Assembly (NCBI GenBank): GCA_934565425.1
Contig: CAKTHW010000047.1
Span: forward strand, 1-11,234
DNA length: 11,234 bases
From: an uncultured Oscillospiraceae bacterium
Lineage (GTDB): Bacteria; Bacillota; Clostridia; Oscillospirales; Oscillospiraceae
Reading direction: 5' to 3'
In this document: in pieces, positions 1 through 5,950 of the stretch
How the letters are laid out: each line of letters starts with the position of its first letter
Numbering within the stretch: position 1 is the first letter of the stretch
Translations under genes and position numbers: made by a program
The notes under the pieces: generated by a model
The model's database searches: none
What the model saw: only the letters and a program-made list of their open reading frames with translations
What the model was told of the DNA's origin: nothing

Positions 1-744
1 GAGCATATCAGATGGGGGACGGTCCGAGGTGAGGACGATCTGCTTTTTGGCCTCATACAGATTGTTGAAGGTGTTAAAGAACTCCTCCTGGGTCTGTTCC
101 TTGCCGGCGATGAACTGAATGTCGTCCACCAGCAGCAGGTCTTTGTCCCGGTACTTCTGCCGGAAGGCGTCGGTGCTGCGCAGGCGGATGGCTTCGGACA
201 GCTCGTTGGTGAACTCGTCACCCTTGATGTAGATGATCTGATAGTCCGGATGATTTTGCCGGATGGTGTGATAAATGGAGTAGAGCAGATGGGTCTTGCC
301 CAGACCGGACTCGCCGTATAAGAACAGCGGGTTGTAGCTCTTCCCTGGGTCGTTGGCCACCGCCTGGGCGGCGTTGTAGGCAAACCGGTTGGAGGAACCG
401 ACGATGAACCGGTCAAAGGTGTACTCCTCACTGCCCATCAAAATGTTCTGGTTGGGCGCAGGCTGCTCTGCCGCCTCCGAGCGGTAGGCGGCGGTCTCCT
501 CCGGCCCTAAGATCACCGCCTTGATGTCGGCGGCGAACAGGTCGTGGAGGATTTGCTCGATGTCGGATTGAAAGCGGTCTCGGATCATCTTCGCTTTGAA
601 ATCCGAGGGGCAGGATAAGATCAGCTGATCCATCTTGAAATCCAGCGCCTCCACCTGGCCGAACCAGGTCGTGAAGGCGATGGCGGTGTATTTCTCTTGC
701 AGGACCGGCGTGATACTCATCCAAATTTCGTTGGCAGAATTCAT
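1..744 (-). CDS. dnaA: Chromosomal replication initiator protein DnaA (N-terminal part, truncated by window edge)
   Basis: DnaA binds DnaA boxes at oriC as an ATP-dependent oligomer and opens the origin. The 248 visible codons start at MNSANEIW. They show domain I (about residues 1-78, with the conserved TTWF stretch), a very short linker (about 80-105), and the start of the AAA+ domain III beginning YTFDRFIVGSSNRFA. Walker A is GESGLGKTH (residues 144-152), Walker B is LLLVDD (203-208), and the sensor-1 region IVLTSDRPPSDML is at the window edge. The DNA-binding C-terminus lies outside. The ATG at 744 is preceded by GGAG 10 nt upstream; a second in-frame ATG at 720 is less likely because it would remove the start of domain I. 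The gene is divergent from rpmH, the usual origin layout. A promoter, a leader hairpin and DnaA-box-like sites upstream suggest autoregulation (inference). Confidence 0.97.
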   Translation of the reverse strand, partial: MNSANEIWMSITPVLQEKYTAIAFTTWFGQVEALDFKMDQLILSCPSDFKAKMIRDRFQSDIEQILHDLFAADIKAVILGPEETAAYRSEAAEQPAPNQNILMGSEEYTFDRFIVGSSNRFAYNAAQAVANDPGKSYNPLFLYGESGLGKTHLLYSIYHTIRQNHPDYQIIYIKGDEFTNELSEAIRLRSTDAFRQKYRDKDLLLVDDIQFIAGKEQTQEEFFNTFNNLYEAKKQIVLTSDRPPSDML

Positions 745-766
745 AAATACAAAACTCCGTTTCAAG

Positions 767-792
767 GCCGGATCTTTGTGAAAAAATCCGGC
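767..792 (-). promoter_or_regulatory. Hairpin in the dnaA 5' leader
   Basis: GCCGGAT (767-773) and ATCCGGC (786-792) form a perfect 7-bp stem with a 12-nt loop, between the predicted dnaA transcription start and its ribosome binding site. Read on the minus strand the loop contains TTTTTCACA, one mismatch from the DnaA box consensus TTATNCACA. No U-tract directly follows the stem on the minus strand, so it is unlikely to be a simple terminator. A role in mRNA stability or in DnaA autoregulation is inference. Confidence 0.5.
777..785 (-). promoter_or_regulatory. Candidate DnaA box (one mismatch) within the dnaA leader
   Basis: The minus strand reads TTTTTCACA, which differs from TTATNCACA only at position 3. 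It lies about 35 nt downstream of the predicted dnaA start of transcription, a suitable place for repression of dnaA by its own product. A one-mismatch 9-mer in A/T-rich DNA can arise by chance. Confidence 0.35.
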
Positions 793-819
793 AGAAAAAA
801 GAATAAAAACACAGCTTAA

Positions 820-848
820 AGTATAACACAAATTCCCCTCTCTTACAA
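820..848 (-). promoter_or_regulatory. dnaA promoter (sigma-A type)
   Basis: On the minus strand, TTGTAA (843-848, 4/6 of TTGACA) and TATACT (820-825, 5/6 of TATAAT) are separated by exactly 17 nt. Transcription would begin near 813, giving a leader of about 70 nt that includes the 767-792 hairpin. Confidence 0.65.
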
Positions 849-876
849 GCTTACACATTTAAAAAATAGAATATAC

Positions 877-885
877 TTGTTCACA
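877..885 (+). promoter_or_regulatory. Candidate DnaA box upstream of the dnaA promoter
   Basis: TTGTTCACA differs from the consensus TTATNCACA at one position. It sits next to an A/T-rich stretch (858-875) and about 30 bp upstream of the dnaA -35 element. It could be an autoregulatory site or part of an origin. Confidence 0.4.
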
Positions 886-1098
886 AAGTCCAATGATGCA
901 GCGAAAAGAAAGCCTGCCCGGTAGGATTTCGGCGTGGTCGGCTGGAAAAGGGACAGCGTATTGCGTTTTCATCCTGTGTTTCAGCCCGTTCCGAAAAGTA
1001 ATCCGCAAAAAAGTTGTGTCCCTCGCCACCTCCGACCGCAACATATGGTATCCTATCCCAAAACTGCGCTAAGAAAGAAAAATATTGTGAAATTTCTG

Positions 1099-1128
1099 TT
1101 GACAGGGATAAAAAGTATCGTTTATAAT
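1099..1128 (+). promoter_or_regulatory. rpmH operon promoter (perfect consensus)
   Basis: TTGACA (1099-1104) and TATAAT (1123-1128) both match the sigma-A consensus exactly, with an 18-nt spacer. This is the strength expected for a ribosomal protein operon. Transcription should start near 1135, leaving a leader of roughly 105 nt before rpmH. Confidence 0.9.
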
Positions 1129-1144
1129 GACAAATGCGCTATCA

Positions 1145-1160
1145 GCTCTCTTTTGGGAGC
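1145..1160 (+). promoter_or_regulatory. Small hairpin in the rpmH leader
   Basis: GCTCTC and GGGAGC pair over 6 bp (one G-U) around a TTTT loop, just inside the predicted rpmH transcript start. No U-tract follows. A 5' stabilising structure is possible; function is not shown by the sequence. Confidence 0.35.
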
Positions 1161-1241
1161 CTTGCGCCTAAATTACGTTCGCTACGGTCGGGTATCTGTT
1201 CCCGGCTTGTTGAGCAAGATAACTATACGGAGGTGTAATTC

Positions 1242-1382
1242 ATGGCAACCAAACGTACCTATCAGCCCAAAAAGCTTCATGGTCAGAAAGTACACGGCTT
1301 CCGCAAGAGAATGTCCACCAAGAATGGTCGGAAAGTCCTTGCCCGCCGCCGCGCCAAGGGTCGCGCTAGACTGTCTTACTGA
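1242..1382 (+). CDS. rpmH: 50S ribosomal protein bL34
   Basis: L34 is a small basic protein of the large ribosomal subunit that binds 23S rRNA. The 46-residue product begins [11 protein letters not shown] and contains the family hallmark [20 protein letters not shown] followed by [10 protein letters not shown]. It is two residues longer than the usual 44-residue form, by an extra residue pair at the N-terminus. The ATG is preceded by CGGAGGTG with good spacing. It is first in the operon with rnpA, yidD, yidC and jag, and has its own perfect-consensus promoter. A hairpin in the gap to rnpA may help keep L34 output far above that of RnpA (inference). Confidence 0.98.
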   Translation: MATKRTYQPKKLHGQKVHGFRKRMSTKNGRKVLARRRAKGRARLSY

Positions 1383-1411
1383 TTGACAAATGGGAACAGA
1401 TCGTAAATATT
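1383..1411 (+). promoter_or_regulatory. Possible secondary promoter after rpmH
   Basis: A perfect TTGACA (1383-1388), starting just after the rpmH stop codon, is followed 17 nt later by AATATT (4/6 of TATAAT). It could give extra transcription of rnpA and downstream genes, but the -10 element is weak. Confidence 0.25.
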
Positions 1412-1418
1412 GCATCTG

Positions 1419-1449
1419 AGGGGTGGATGATGAACAATCTTCCACCCCT
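1419..1449 (+). promoter_or_regulatory. Intercistronic hairpin between rpmH and rnpA
   Basis: AGGGGTGGA (1419-1427) and TCCACCCCT (1441-1449) form a perfect 9-bp stem; a T-T mismatch and three further pairs can extend it inward. The 3' side lacks a U-tract, so it is probably an mRNA processing or 3'-end protecting element rather than a full terminator. A stable rpmH 3' end would fit the need for much more L34 than RnpA. Confidence 0.5.
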
Positions 1450-1538
1450 GATAAGCATTTACTGGTAAAGTGCGCCCCGCGCGCCCTTTGCCGTGTTCCA
1501 AAAAAGGAAGGATAACATTCAGTAAAGGAGTTTGTTTT

Positions 1539-1889
1539 GTGAAGTACTCCGTCTCCCTCAAATCAAATCGGGATTTCCGTCGGCTCTACAGCCGGGGGAA
1601 ACAGGCCGTAGCGCCGACGATGGTGCTCTACACCCGAAAGAACCGGCTGAAGGAAAATCGGCTGGGGATCACCACCGGTAAAAAACTGGGCAACGCCGTC
1701 ACCCGGAATCGCATCCGGCGGCGTCTGCGGGAGATCTATCGTCTCCACGAGGAAGAGTTCCTGCCCGGCCGCGACCTGGTGGTGGTGGCACGGGTGCGCA
1801 GTGCCTTTGTCAGCTACCAGGCTTTGGAACGGGACTTCCTAAAGCTGGCCGGCAAGCTGGGCTTGCTCCGCCCGAAAAAACAACCCTAA
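1539..1889 (+). CDS. rnpA: Ribonuclease P protein component
   Basis: RnpA is the protein subunit of RNase P, which with the catalytic RNA (rnpB, not in this window) matures the 5' ends of tRNAs. The 116-residue product begins KYSVSLKSNRDFRRLYSRG and carries the RNR signature GNAVTRNRIRRRLRE at residues 51-65. It is strongly basic and of normal length. I choose the GTG at 1539 because AAAGGAG (1525-1530) lies 8 nt upstream and family homology begins right there; the in-frame ATG at 1470 would add 23 unrelated residues. It sits in the conserved rpmH-rnpA-yidD-yidC-jag order, with 40 nt to yidD. Confidence 0.96.
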   Translation: MKYSVSLKSNRDFRRLYSRGKQAVAPTMVLYTRKNRLKENRLGITTGKKLGNAVTRNRIRRRLREIYRLHEEEFLPGRDLVVVARVRSAFVSYQALERDFLKLAGKLGLLRPKKQP

Positions 1890-1900
1890 ACGAGAAAAAC

Positions 1901-1920
1901 CCTCCCCATTTGGAAGGAGG
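1901..1920 (+). promoter_or_regulatory. Possible hairpin sequestering the yidD Shine-Dalgarno sequence
   Basis: CCTCC (1901-1905) can pair with GGAGG (1916-1920), which is the ribosome binding site of yidD, and CC (1906-1907) with GG (1912-1913). If formed, it would lower yidD translation unless ribosomes ending rnpA melt it. The stem is short, so confidence is low. Confidence 0.25.
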
Positions 1921-1929
1921 TAAATTCGA

Positions 1930-2148
1930 ATGAAAAGACTGCTGCTTGGATTGATCTGGTTCTATCAGAAGGCCATCTCACCCTGGTTCCCCGCCCGCTG
2001 CCGTTTCATCCCCACCTGTTCCGAATACGCAAAGGAGGCGGTGGAGAAATACGGCCCCGCCCGAGGTTCCCTGCTGGCGGCCAAACGCCTGGCCAAGTGT
2101 CAGCCCTTTCATCGGCAGAAGTGCATAGAATATGATCCTGTTCCCTGA
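1930..2148 (+). CDS. yidD: Membrane protein insertion efficiency factor YidD
   Basis: YidD is a small membrane-associated protein that assists YidC-dependent membrane protein insertion; its exact mechanism is unsettled. The 72-residue product has an amphipathic hydrophobic N-terminus (MKRLLLGLIWFYQKAISPW), the family core RCRFIPTCSEYAKEAVEKYG (residues 23-42) with its paired cysteines, and the C-terminal DPVP ending. The C-terminal part QPFHRQKCIEYDPVP departs from the more usual PFHPGGYDPVP pattern and carries an extra cysteine. The ATG at 1930 follows AAGGAGG with 9 nt spacing. It lies between rnpA and yidC, as expected. Confidence 0.94.
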   Translation: MKRLLLGLIWFYQKAISPWFPARCRFIPTCSEYAKEAVEKYGPARGSLLAAKRLAKCQPFHRQKCIEYDPVP

Positions 2149-2150
2149 AG

Positions 2151-2176
2151 CGGAAGGGTTCCATCCCCCTCTTCCG
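2151..2176 (+). promoter_or_regulatory. Hairpin in the yidD-yidC gap
   Basis: CGGAAG (2151-2156) and CTTCCG (2171-2176) pair perfectly, and additional G-C pairs can form inside. It starts just after the yidD stop codon and has no U-tract. It resembles the other intercistronic hairpins of this operon. Confidence 0.35.
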
Positions 2177-2234
2177 GAGGGTGCGGTGGAATGAACGCAT
2201 TCACGACCTACGCCCAAGGAGAGCGAGAAAAACT

Positions 2235-3635
2235 ATGACTGCTATTTTACAAGTATTCGGTACCTTCCTATTGTGGCTGTATAAGATCTGCGGCGGCAGC
2301 TATGCCCTGGCTCTGATCGTGTTCACCTTGCTGACCAAAGTCATCCTCTTCCCCCTGTCCTACAAGGGCAAGAAGGGCATGATGCAGATGAACACCATGC
2401 AGGCGGAAATGGCACGGCTCCAGAAGCAGTACGGCAACAACAGAGTAAAGTACAACGAGGAAGTGCAGAAGCTGTACGAACGGGAAGGGGTCAACCCCAT
2501 GAGCGGCTGCCTCTGGTCCTTCCTCCCCCTGCCCATCCTGATGGCGCTGTACTATGTCATCCGTCGTCCCATGCTCTACATGATGCATCTGACCACGGAG
2601 CAGATCACCGCCGCCATCACGGCGGTAGAAAAGCTGGGCAAGTATACCCTCAGCGGCTCTGAGATCTATCAGGAAATGCAGGTCGCCGGTCTCATGTACG
2701 GTCACCAGGACGTGCTCTCTGCCGTTCAGACCGCAGTGGGGGACGGCGCTTCCAAGCTGGAGATCATCAACTTCAACTTCCTGGGCCTGGATCTGTCTCA
2801 GATCCCCAAGCTCAAGTTCTGGGAGAATGGCGTGTCCTGGGCAAGCATCGGCTTGTTCCTCATCCCTATCATTGTCACCGTCCTGAACGTGGGCTACTCC
2901 AGATTGTCCCAGAAAACCAATAACTTCAACAAGAACCAGAAGGGTTCCGGCAATGCGTCCATGGATCGCACCAACAAGATGATGCTGTTCATCATGCCGC
3001 TCATGTATCTGTGGTTCGGCTATATCATGCCCGCCGGCATGTGCGTCTACATGGCATTCAACGCCATTTTCATGGCTGTCCAGGAACTCATCTGTGCCCG
3101 TATGCTCCGTGGCAAATATGCGGAGATGGAAGCGGCCCGTCAGAAACGGTTAGAGGAAGAAAAGGAAAAGGAACGTCAGCGCAAGGCGGAGATCGCCGCT
3201 CGTCGTGCGGCGGAGGAAGAAGAACGGAAAAAGAACCGTGGGAAGAAGAAGGCGGACAAGCCCAAAAAGAATCCCGCTCCCAAGGAGAGCCGAGTGGGCA
3301 TGCGTACCTACGCCCGCGGCCGTGCCTATGACCCCAACCGCTACACCGTGACGCCTTATCACGACCCCGATGGGAAAGTGACCGAGGAGCCTGTGGCAGA
3401 ACCCGTGGCAGAAGAACTGGCAGCACCGGTGATCCCGGAACAGGAAGGGACCGCACCCGTGGAGACCACAGAAGTCCCCGCAGTGGAAGCAGCACCCGTT
3501 GAAGAAGCCGCTCCGGAGACTACGGAAGCAGAAGCACCGGCAGAACCGGAAGCTGCGCCGGAGGCCGAAATGCCCAACGCAGACCAGCTCTTTGAAGCGA
3601 TCCAGCAGGACGCCAAGGGCGAGGACGAGGAATAA
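2235..3635 (+). CDS. yidC: Membrane protein insertase YidC/Oxa1 family, with extended C-terminal tail
   Basis: YidC inserts and folds membrane proteins, alone or with Sec. The 466-residue product has a first hydrophobic segment (about residues 5-18), then SYALALIVFTLLTKVILFPL (22-41), the cytoplasmic hairpin KGKKGMMQMNTMQAEMARLQ, and further membrane segments near 94-115, 203-222 and 248-285. The usual groove arginine of the first core helix (R366 in E. coli) aligns with Lys35 in LLTKVILFPL. There is no lipobox, unlike Bacillus SpoIIIJ. The segment between the second and third core helices (about 117-200) looks enlarged. After residue 290 comes a basic coiled-coil-like stretch rich in Lys, Arg and Glu, then an acidic Ala/Glu/Pro/Thr-rich tail to the end. 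ATG 2235 follows AAGGAG (13 nt); a GTG at 2181 would add 18 unrelated residues. Confidence 0.95.
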   Translation: MTAILQVFGTFLLWLYKICGGSYALALIVFTLLTKVILFPLSYKGKKGMMQMNTMQAEMARLQKQYGNNRVKYNEEVQKLYEREGVNPMSGCLWSFLPLPILMALYYVIRRPMLYMMHLTTEQITAAITAVEKLGKYTLSGSEIYQEMQVAGLMYGHQDVLSAVQTAVGDGASKLEIINFNFLGLDLSQIPKLKFWENGVSWASIGLFLIPIIVTVLNVGYSRLSQKTNNFNKNQKGSGNASMDRTNKMMLFIMPLMYLWFGYIMPAGMCVYMAFNAIFMAVQELICARMLRGKYAEMEAARQKRLEEEKEKERQRKAEIAARRAAEEEERKKNRGKKKADKPKKNPAPKESRVGMRTYARGRAYDPNRYTVTPYHDPDGKVTEEPVAEPVAEELAAPVIPEQEGTAPVETTEVPAVEAAPVEEAAPETTEAEAPAEPEAAPEAEMPNADQLFEAIQQDAKGEDEE

Positions 3636-3645
3636 CCGTTCACAA

Positions 3646-3686
3646 CAGGGAGTCGATCCCCCAAATGAGCGGGACCTGCCTCCCTG
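3646..3686 (+). promoter_or_regulatory. Nested hairpin in the yidC-jag gap
   Basis: CAGGGAG (3646-3652) pairs perfectly with CTCCCTG (3680-3686), and inside it TCCC (3657-3660) pairs with GGGA (3671-3674). No U-tract follows, and jag begins 31 nt later. It may be an mRNA stability or processing element. Confidence 0.4.
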
Positions 3687-3717
3687 CGGATGGATAGAAA
3701 GGAATGACAACTTTCTT

Positions 3718-4515
3718 ATGTTGAAGTGGATCGAAACGACGGGGAAGACCGAACGGGATGCCCTGAACAAAGCCCTGAAAGAGCTGGGGCTGGAAGATGA
3801 TGACGTTTCCATTGAGGTCATCACCCGTGCAAAGACCGGTTTTCTTGGCATCGGCAGTTGTCCGGCCAAGATCCGCGTGACCTATGAAGTACCTGACGAA
3901 CCGGCTCCCGTGGTGGAAGAGCCTGCAGCAGAACCGGAAGCTCCGGCAGAAGTGGCTGTAGAGCCGACGCCTGTTGAGGAACCCACCCCCGCCCCGGCCG
4001 TGGAACCGGAACCGGCAGAAGCCCCTGCGGAAGCCCCGGTCATGGAAGCAGAACCGGAGCGGAAGGAAAAGATTGAGACCTTCCTGACCGGTCTGTTGGA
4101 ACGGTTGGAAGTCCCGGCAGAGATCAAGCTGCAGGTCAACGAAGCTGGCATCTACCAGGTAGAACTGGTGGGCAAGAACCTGGGCGCTCTCATCGGCCGC
4201 CGAGGCGAGACCCTGGACGCCATCCAGCAGCTGACCAACTATGCGGTCAACCGGGGTCAGTCCAAGCGTATCCGCATCCACATTGATGCGGAGAACTACC
4301 GGGCAAAGCGAGAGGAATCCCTCCAGCGCCTGGCACGGAAGACCGCTGGCAAGGCCCTCAAGTACCGCCGGAACATGATGCTGGAACCCATGAACGCCTA
4401 TGAGCGTCATGTGATCCATGCAGCGCTCCAGAGCTACAATCCTGCCATCTCCACCTACTCCACCGGCACCGAACCTAACCGCCGGATCGTGGTGGTATTT
4501 GACAAGAACGCGTAA
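3718..4515 (+). CDS. jag: RNA-binding protein Jag / KhpB
   Basis: Jag (KhpB) is a cytoplasmic RNA-binding protein, partner of KhpA in several Gram-positive bacteria, and is routinely encoded beside yidC. The 265-residue product has the three expected parts. A Jag-N domain spans residues 1-57 (WIETTGKTERDALNKAL, GFLGIG). A KH domain spans about 120-190, with the GxxG-type loop IGRRGETLDAI at 159-169. A C-terminal R3H domain spans about 198-262, with Arg230 and His234 in YERHVIH. Between Jag-N and KH lies an Ala/Glu/Pro-rich acidic linker (about 58-114). The ATG at 3718 is chosen because Jag-N homology begins there; AAAGGA is 14 nt upstream, rather far. It is last in the operon, followed by an intrinsic terminator. 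Confidence 0.95.
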   Translation: MLKWIETTGKTERDALNKALKELGLEDDDVSIEVITRAKTGFLGIGSCPAKIRVTYEVPDEPAPVVEEPAAEPEAPAEVAVEPTPVEEPTPAPAVEPEPAEAPAEAPVMEAEPERKEKIETFLTGLLERLEVPAEIKLQVNEAGIYQVELVGKNLGALIGRRGETLDAIQQLTNYAVNRGQSKRIRIHIDAENYRAKREESLQRLARKTAGKALKYRRNMMLEPMNAYERHVIHAALQSYNPAISTYSTGTEPNRRIVVVFDKNA

Positions 4516-4531
4516 TCGCGCAAAGGAATCC

Positions 4532-4571
4532 AAAAGACCCGTCAGCGGCTCCGGCCGTGCGGGTCTTTTTT
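4532..4571 (+). terminator. Intrinsic terminator of the rpmH-jag operon
   Basis: AAAAGACCCG (4532-4541) pairs perfectly with CGGGTCTTTT (4560-4569), and the interior continues into a short GC stem closed by C(TCCG)G, a UNCG-type tetraloop. The 3' arm runs into TTTTTT (4566-4571). It starts 16 nt after the jag stop codon. The A-rich 5' arm could allow weaker action from the other side. Confidence 0.93.
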
Positions 4572-4602
4572 CCAATCTATGACCCCGTTAGGAGGAATCC
4601 CT

Positions 4603-5913
4603 ATGTCCACCCCCCTCTACGACGCCCTGACCCAGTTTGCTGCCCAAAATCCTCTGCGAATGGCCATGCCCGGACACAAGGGCAAACCTATCCCCGGCCT
4701 GCCGGTGGAATACGCCACCTTGGACTTCACCGAGCTGCCCCCCACTGGCAACCTGTACGGGGAAGAATCGGACTGCATCGCCCAGGCAGAACAGGCGTGG
4801 GCAGAGGCGTGGGGAGCGGACAGCTGCCTGTTCCTCACCGGCGGTTCCACCCAGGGCATCCACACCATGTTGATGCTCAGCGACAGCGACACCATCTTGA
4901 TCGACCGGGTCAGCCACCGCAGCATCCATACTGGTTTGGCACTGCTGGGCAAAACCCCTGTCTGGCTCACCCGCCCTTGGCTGTCTGACGTAGGAACCGC
5001 TGGCCCTTTGGAACCGGAAGCCATGGAAGCGGCACTAAAAGCCCACCCGAAGTGCAAGGCAGTCTGCGTCACTTCCCCCACCTATTACGGCGTCCTTTCT
5101 GACATCCCTGCCTTGGCCGAGGTCTGCCACCGACACGGGGCAAAATTGCTGGTGGACGGCGCCCACGGTGCCCACCTGTTTTTGTTGGGGGAAAACCCCT
5201 ATCGAGGCGCAGACCTGGTCACCGTCAGCGCCCATAAGACTCTCCCAGCACCCGGCCAGTCCGCCCTGCTCTTCGGCACTGGTATCACCCTCGACCAGCT
5301 CCGCCAGGCCAGTCTCATCTTCGCCACCTCTTCCCCGTCCTATCCCATGATGGCCGCCTTGGACGGCCTTCGTCCTTGGTTATTGGCAGAGGGAAAGCGG
5401 CGTTATCAGGAGACCGCACAGATGGTTGCACAACTGCGGAAAAAATACCCCGCTTTGACGGAAACAGACGCTCAATTAGACCCAACCCGTTTCACTCTTT
5501 GCACAGAAAACGGCTATCAGGTGGAAAAGTTCCTGCAAGAACACAACATCTGGCCAGAGATGGCGGACAGCGAGCACGTGGTGTTCATCTTGACCTGCGC
5601 GGACGGTGTGGAAGAGGTGGAACGGTTGGAACAAGCCTTGGACGCTCTGGGACTTCATGAAAAAACACGTCCTCATTCCACCGTCTCCGCTCCACCTCTG
5701 CCCCAGTCTGTTCGCACACCCAGGGAGGCACTTTTCGCTCCAAAAGAGACGATAAATTTGGCTGAGGCGGTAGGTCGCATCGCAGCAGAACAGATCGCCC
5801 CCTATCCCCCCGGCGTTCCCATCGCAGCGCCCGGAGAGCGGATAGACGAAAAAATACTAGCTTATTTGGAACAGTTGGGCTATAATAAAATGAAAACAAC
5901 TGTGCTCCGGTAG
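4603..5913 (+). CDS. Orn/Lys/Arg decarboxylase family protein (PLP-dependent, YaaO-like)
   Basis: Members of this fold-type I family decarboxylate lysine, ornithine or arginine to give cadaverine, putrescine or agmatine. The 436-residue product has the N-terminal AMPGHKGK signature (21-28), the cofactor-contacting TGGSTQG (79-85), VSHRSIHTG (103-111), the PLP aspartate in VDGAHGAH (Asp185), and the PLP-binding lysine in SAHKTLPAPGQS (Lys212). The C-terminal Orn/Lys/Arg decarboxylase domain contains PYPPGVPIAAPGE. This is the shorter form, without the N-terminal response-regulator-like wing domain of enteric inducible enzymes. Start 4603 follows TTAGGAGG; ATG 4579 lacks such a site. Bacillus yaaO lies near holB in the same way. 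Substrate cannot be read from the sequence. Confidence 0.9.
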   Translation: MSTPLYDALTQFAAQNPLRMAMPGHKGKPIPGLPVEYATLDFTELPPTGNLYGEESDCIAQAEQAWAEAWGADSCLFLTGGSTQGIHTMLMLSDSDTILIDRVSHRSIHTGLALLGKTPVWLTRPWLSDVGTAGPLEPEAMEAALKAHPKCKAVCVTSPTYYGVLSDIPALAEVCHRHGAKLLVDGAHGAHLFLLGENPYRGADLVTVSAHKTLPAPGQSALLFGTGITLDQLRQASLIFATSSPSYPMMAALDGLRPWLLAEGKRRYQETAQMVAQLRKKYPALTETDAQLDPTRFTLCTENGYQVEKFLQEHNIWPEMADSEHVVFILTCADGVEEVERLEQALDALGLHEKTRPHSTVSAPPLPQSVRTPREALFAPKETINLAEAVGRIAAEQIAPYPPGVPIAAPGERIDEKILAYLEQLGYNKMKTTVLR

Positions 5914-5950
5914 GAATATCCCTGCCGCCAGTGATGAGGAGGGAAACGGC

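Larger units (their letters stand above)
745..1241. other. dnaA-rpmH divergent intergenic region (possible oriC-associated sequence)
   Basis: This 497-bp gap between the divergent dnaA and rpmH genes contains no credible gene. The part nearest dnaA (about 745-880) is A/T-rich against a GC-rich background. It holds the dnaA promoter, a leader hairpin and two one-mismatch DnaA boxes. The right part carries the rpmH promoter and leader. The stretch 890-1080 shows nothing I can name. In many Firmicutes DnaA boxes flank dnaA, but only two weak ones are seen here, so the main origin could equally lie between dnaA and dnaN, outside the window. Confidence 0.6.

Noticed and set aside
822..857. Further CACA-containing 9-mers (near 822-830 and 849-857) as DnaA boxes
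   Set aside because: Each has three mismatches to TTATNCACA, no better than chance in A/T-rich DNA.
934..1386. A 150-codon plus-strand open frame across the dnaA-rpmH gap and rpmH
   Set aside because: It has no family resemblance, covers the perfect rpmH promoter, and overlaps rpmH in another frame.
4499..4527. TTGACA near the end of jag as a promoter for the decarboxylase gene
   Set aside because: The hexamer is perfect, but the bases 16-18 nt downstream do not resemble a -10 element, and transcripts would start in the terminator stem.
5881..5886. A perfect TATAAT upstream of holB
   Set aside because: No acceptable -35 hexamer lies 16-19 nt upstream and no TG extension precedes it; it is inside the end of the decarboxylase coding sequence.
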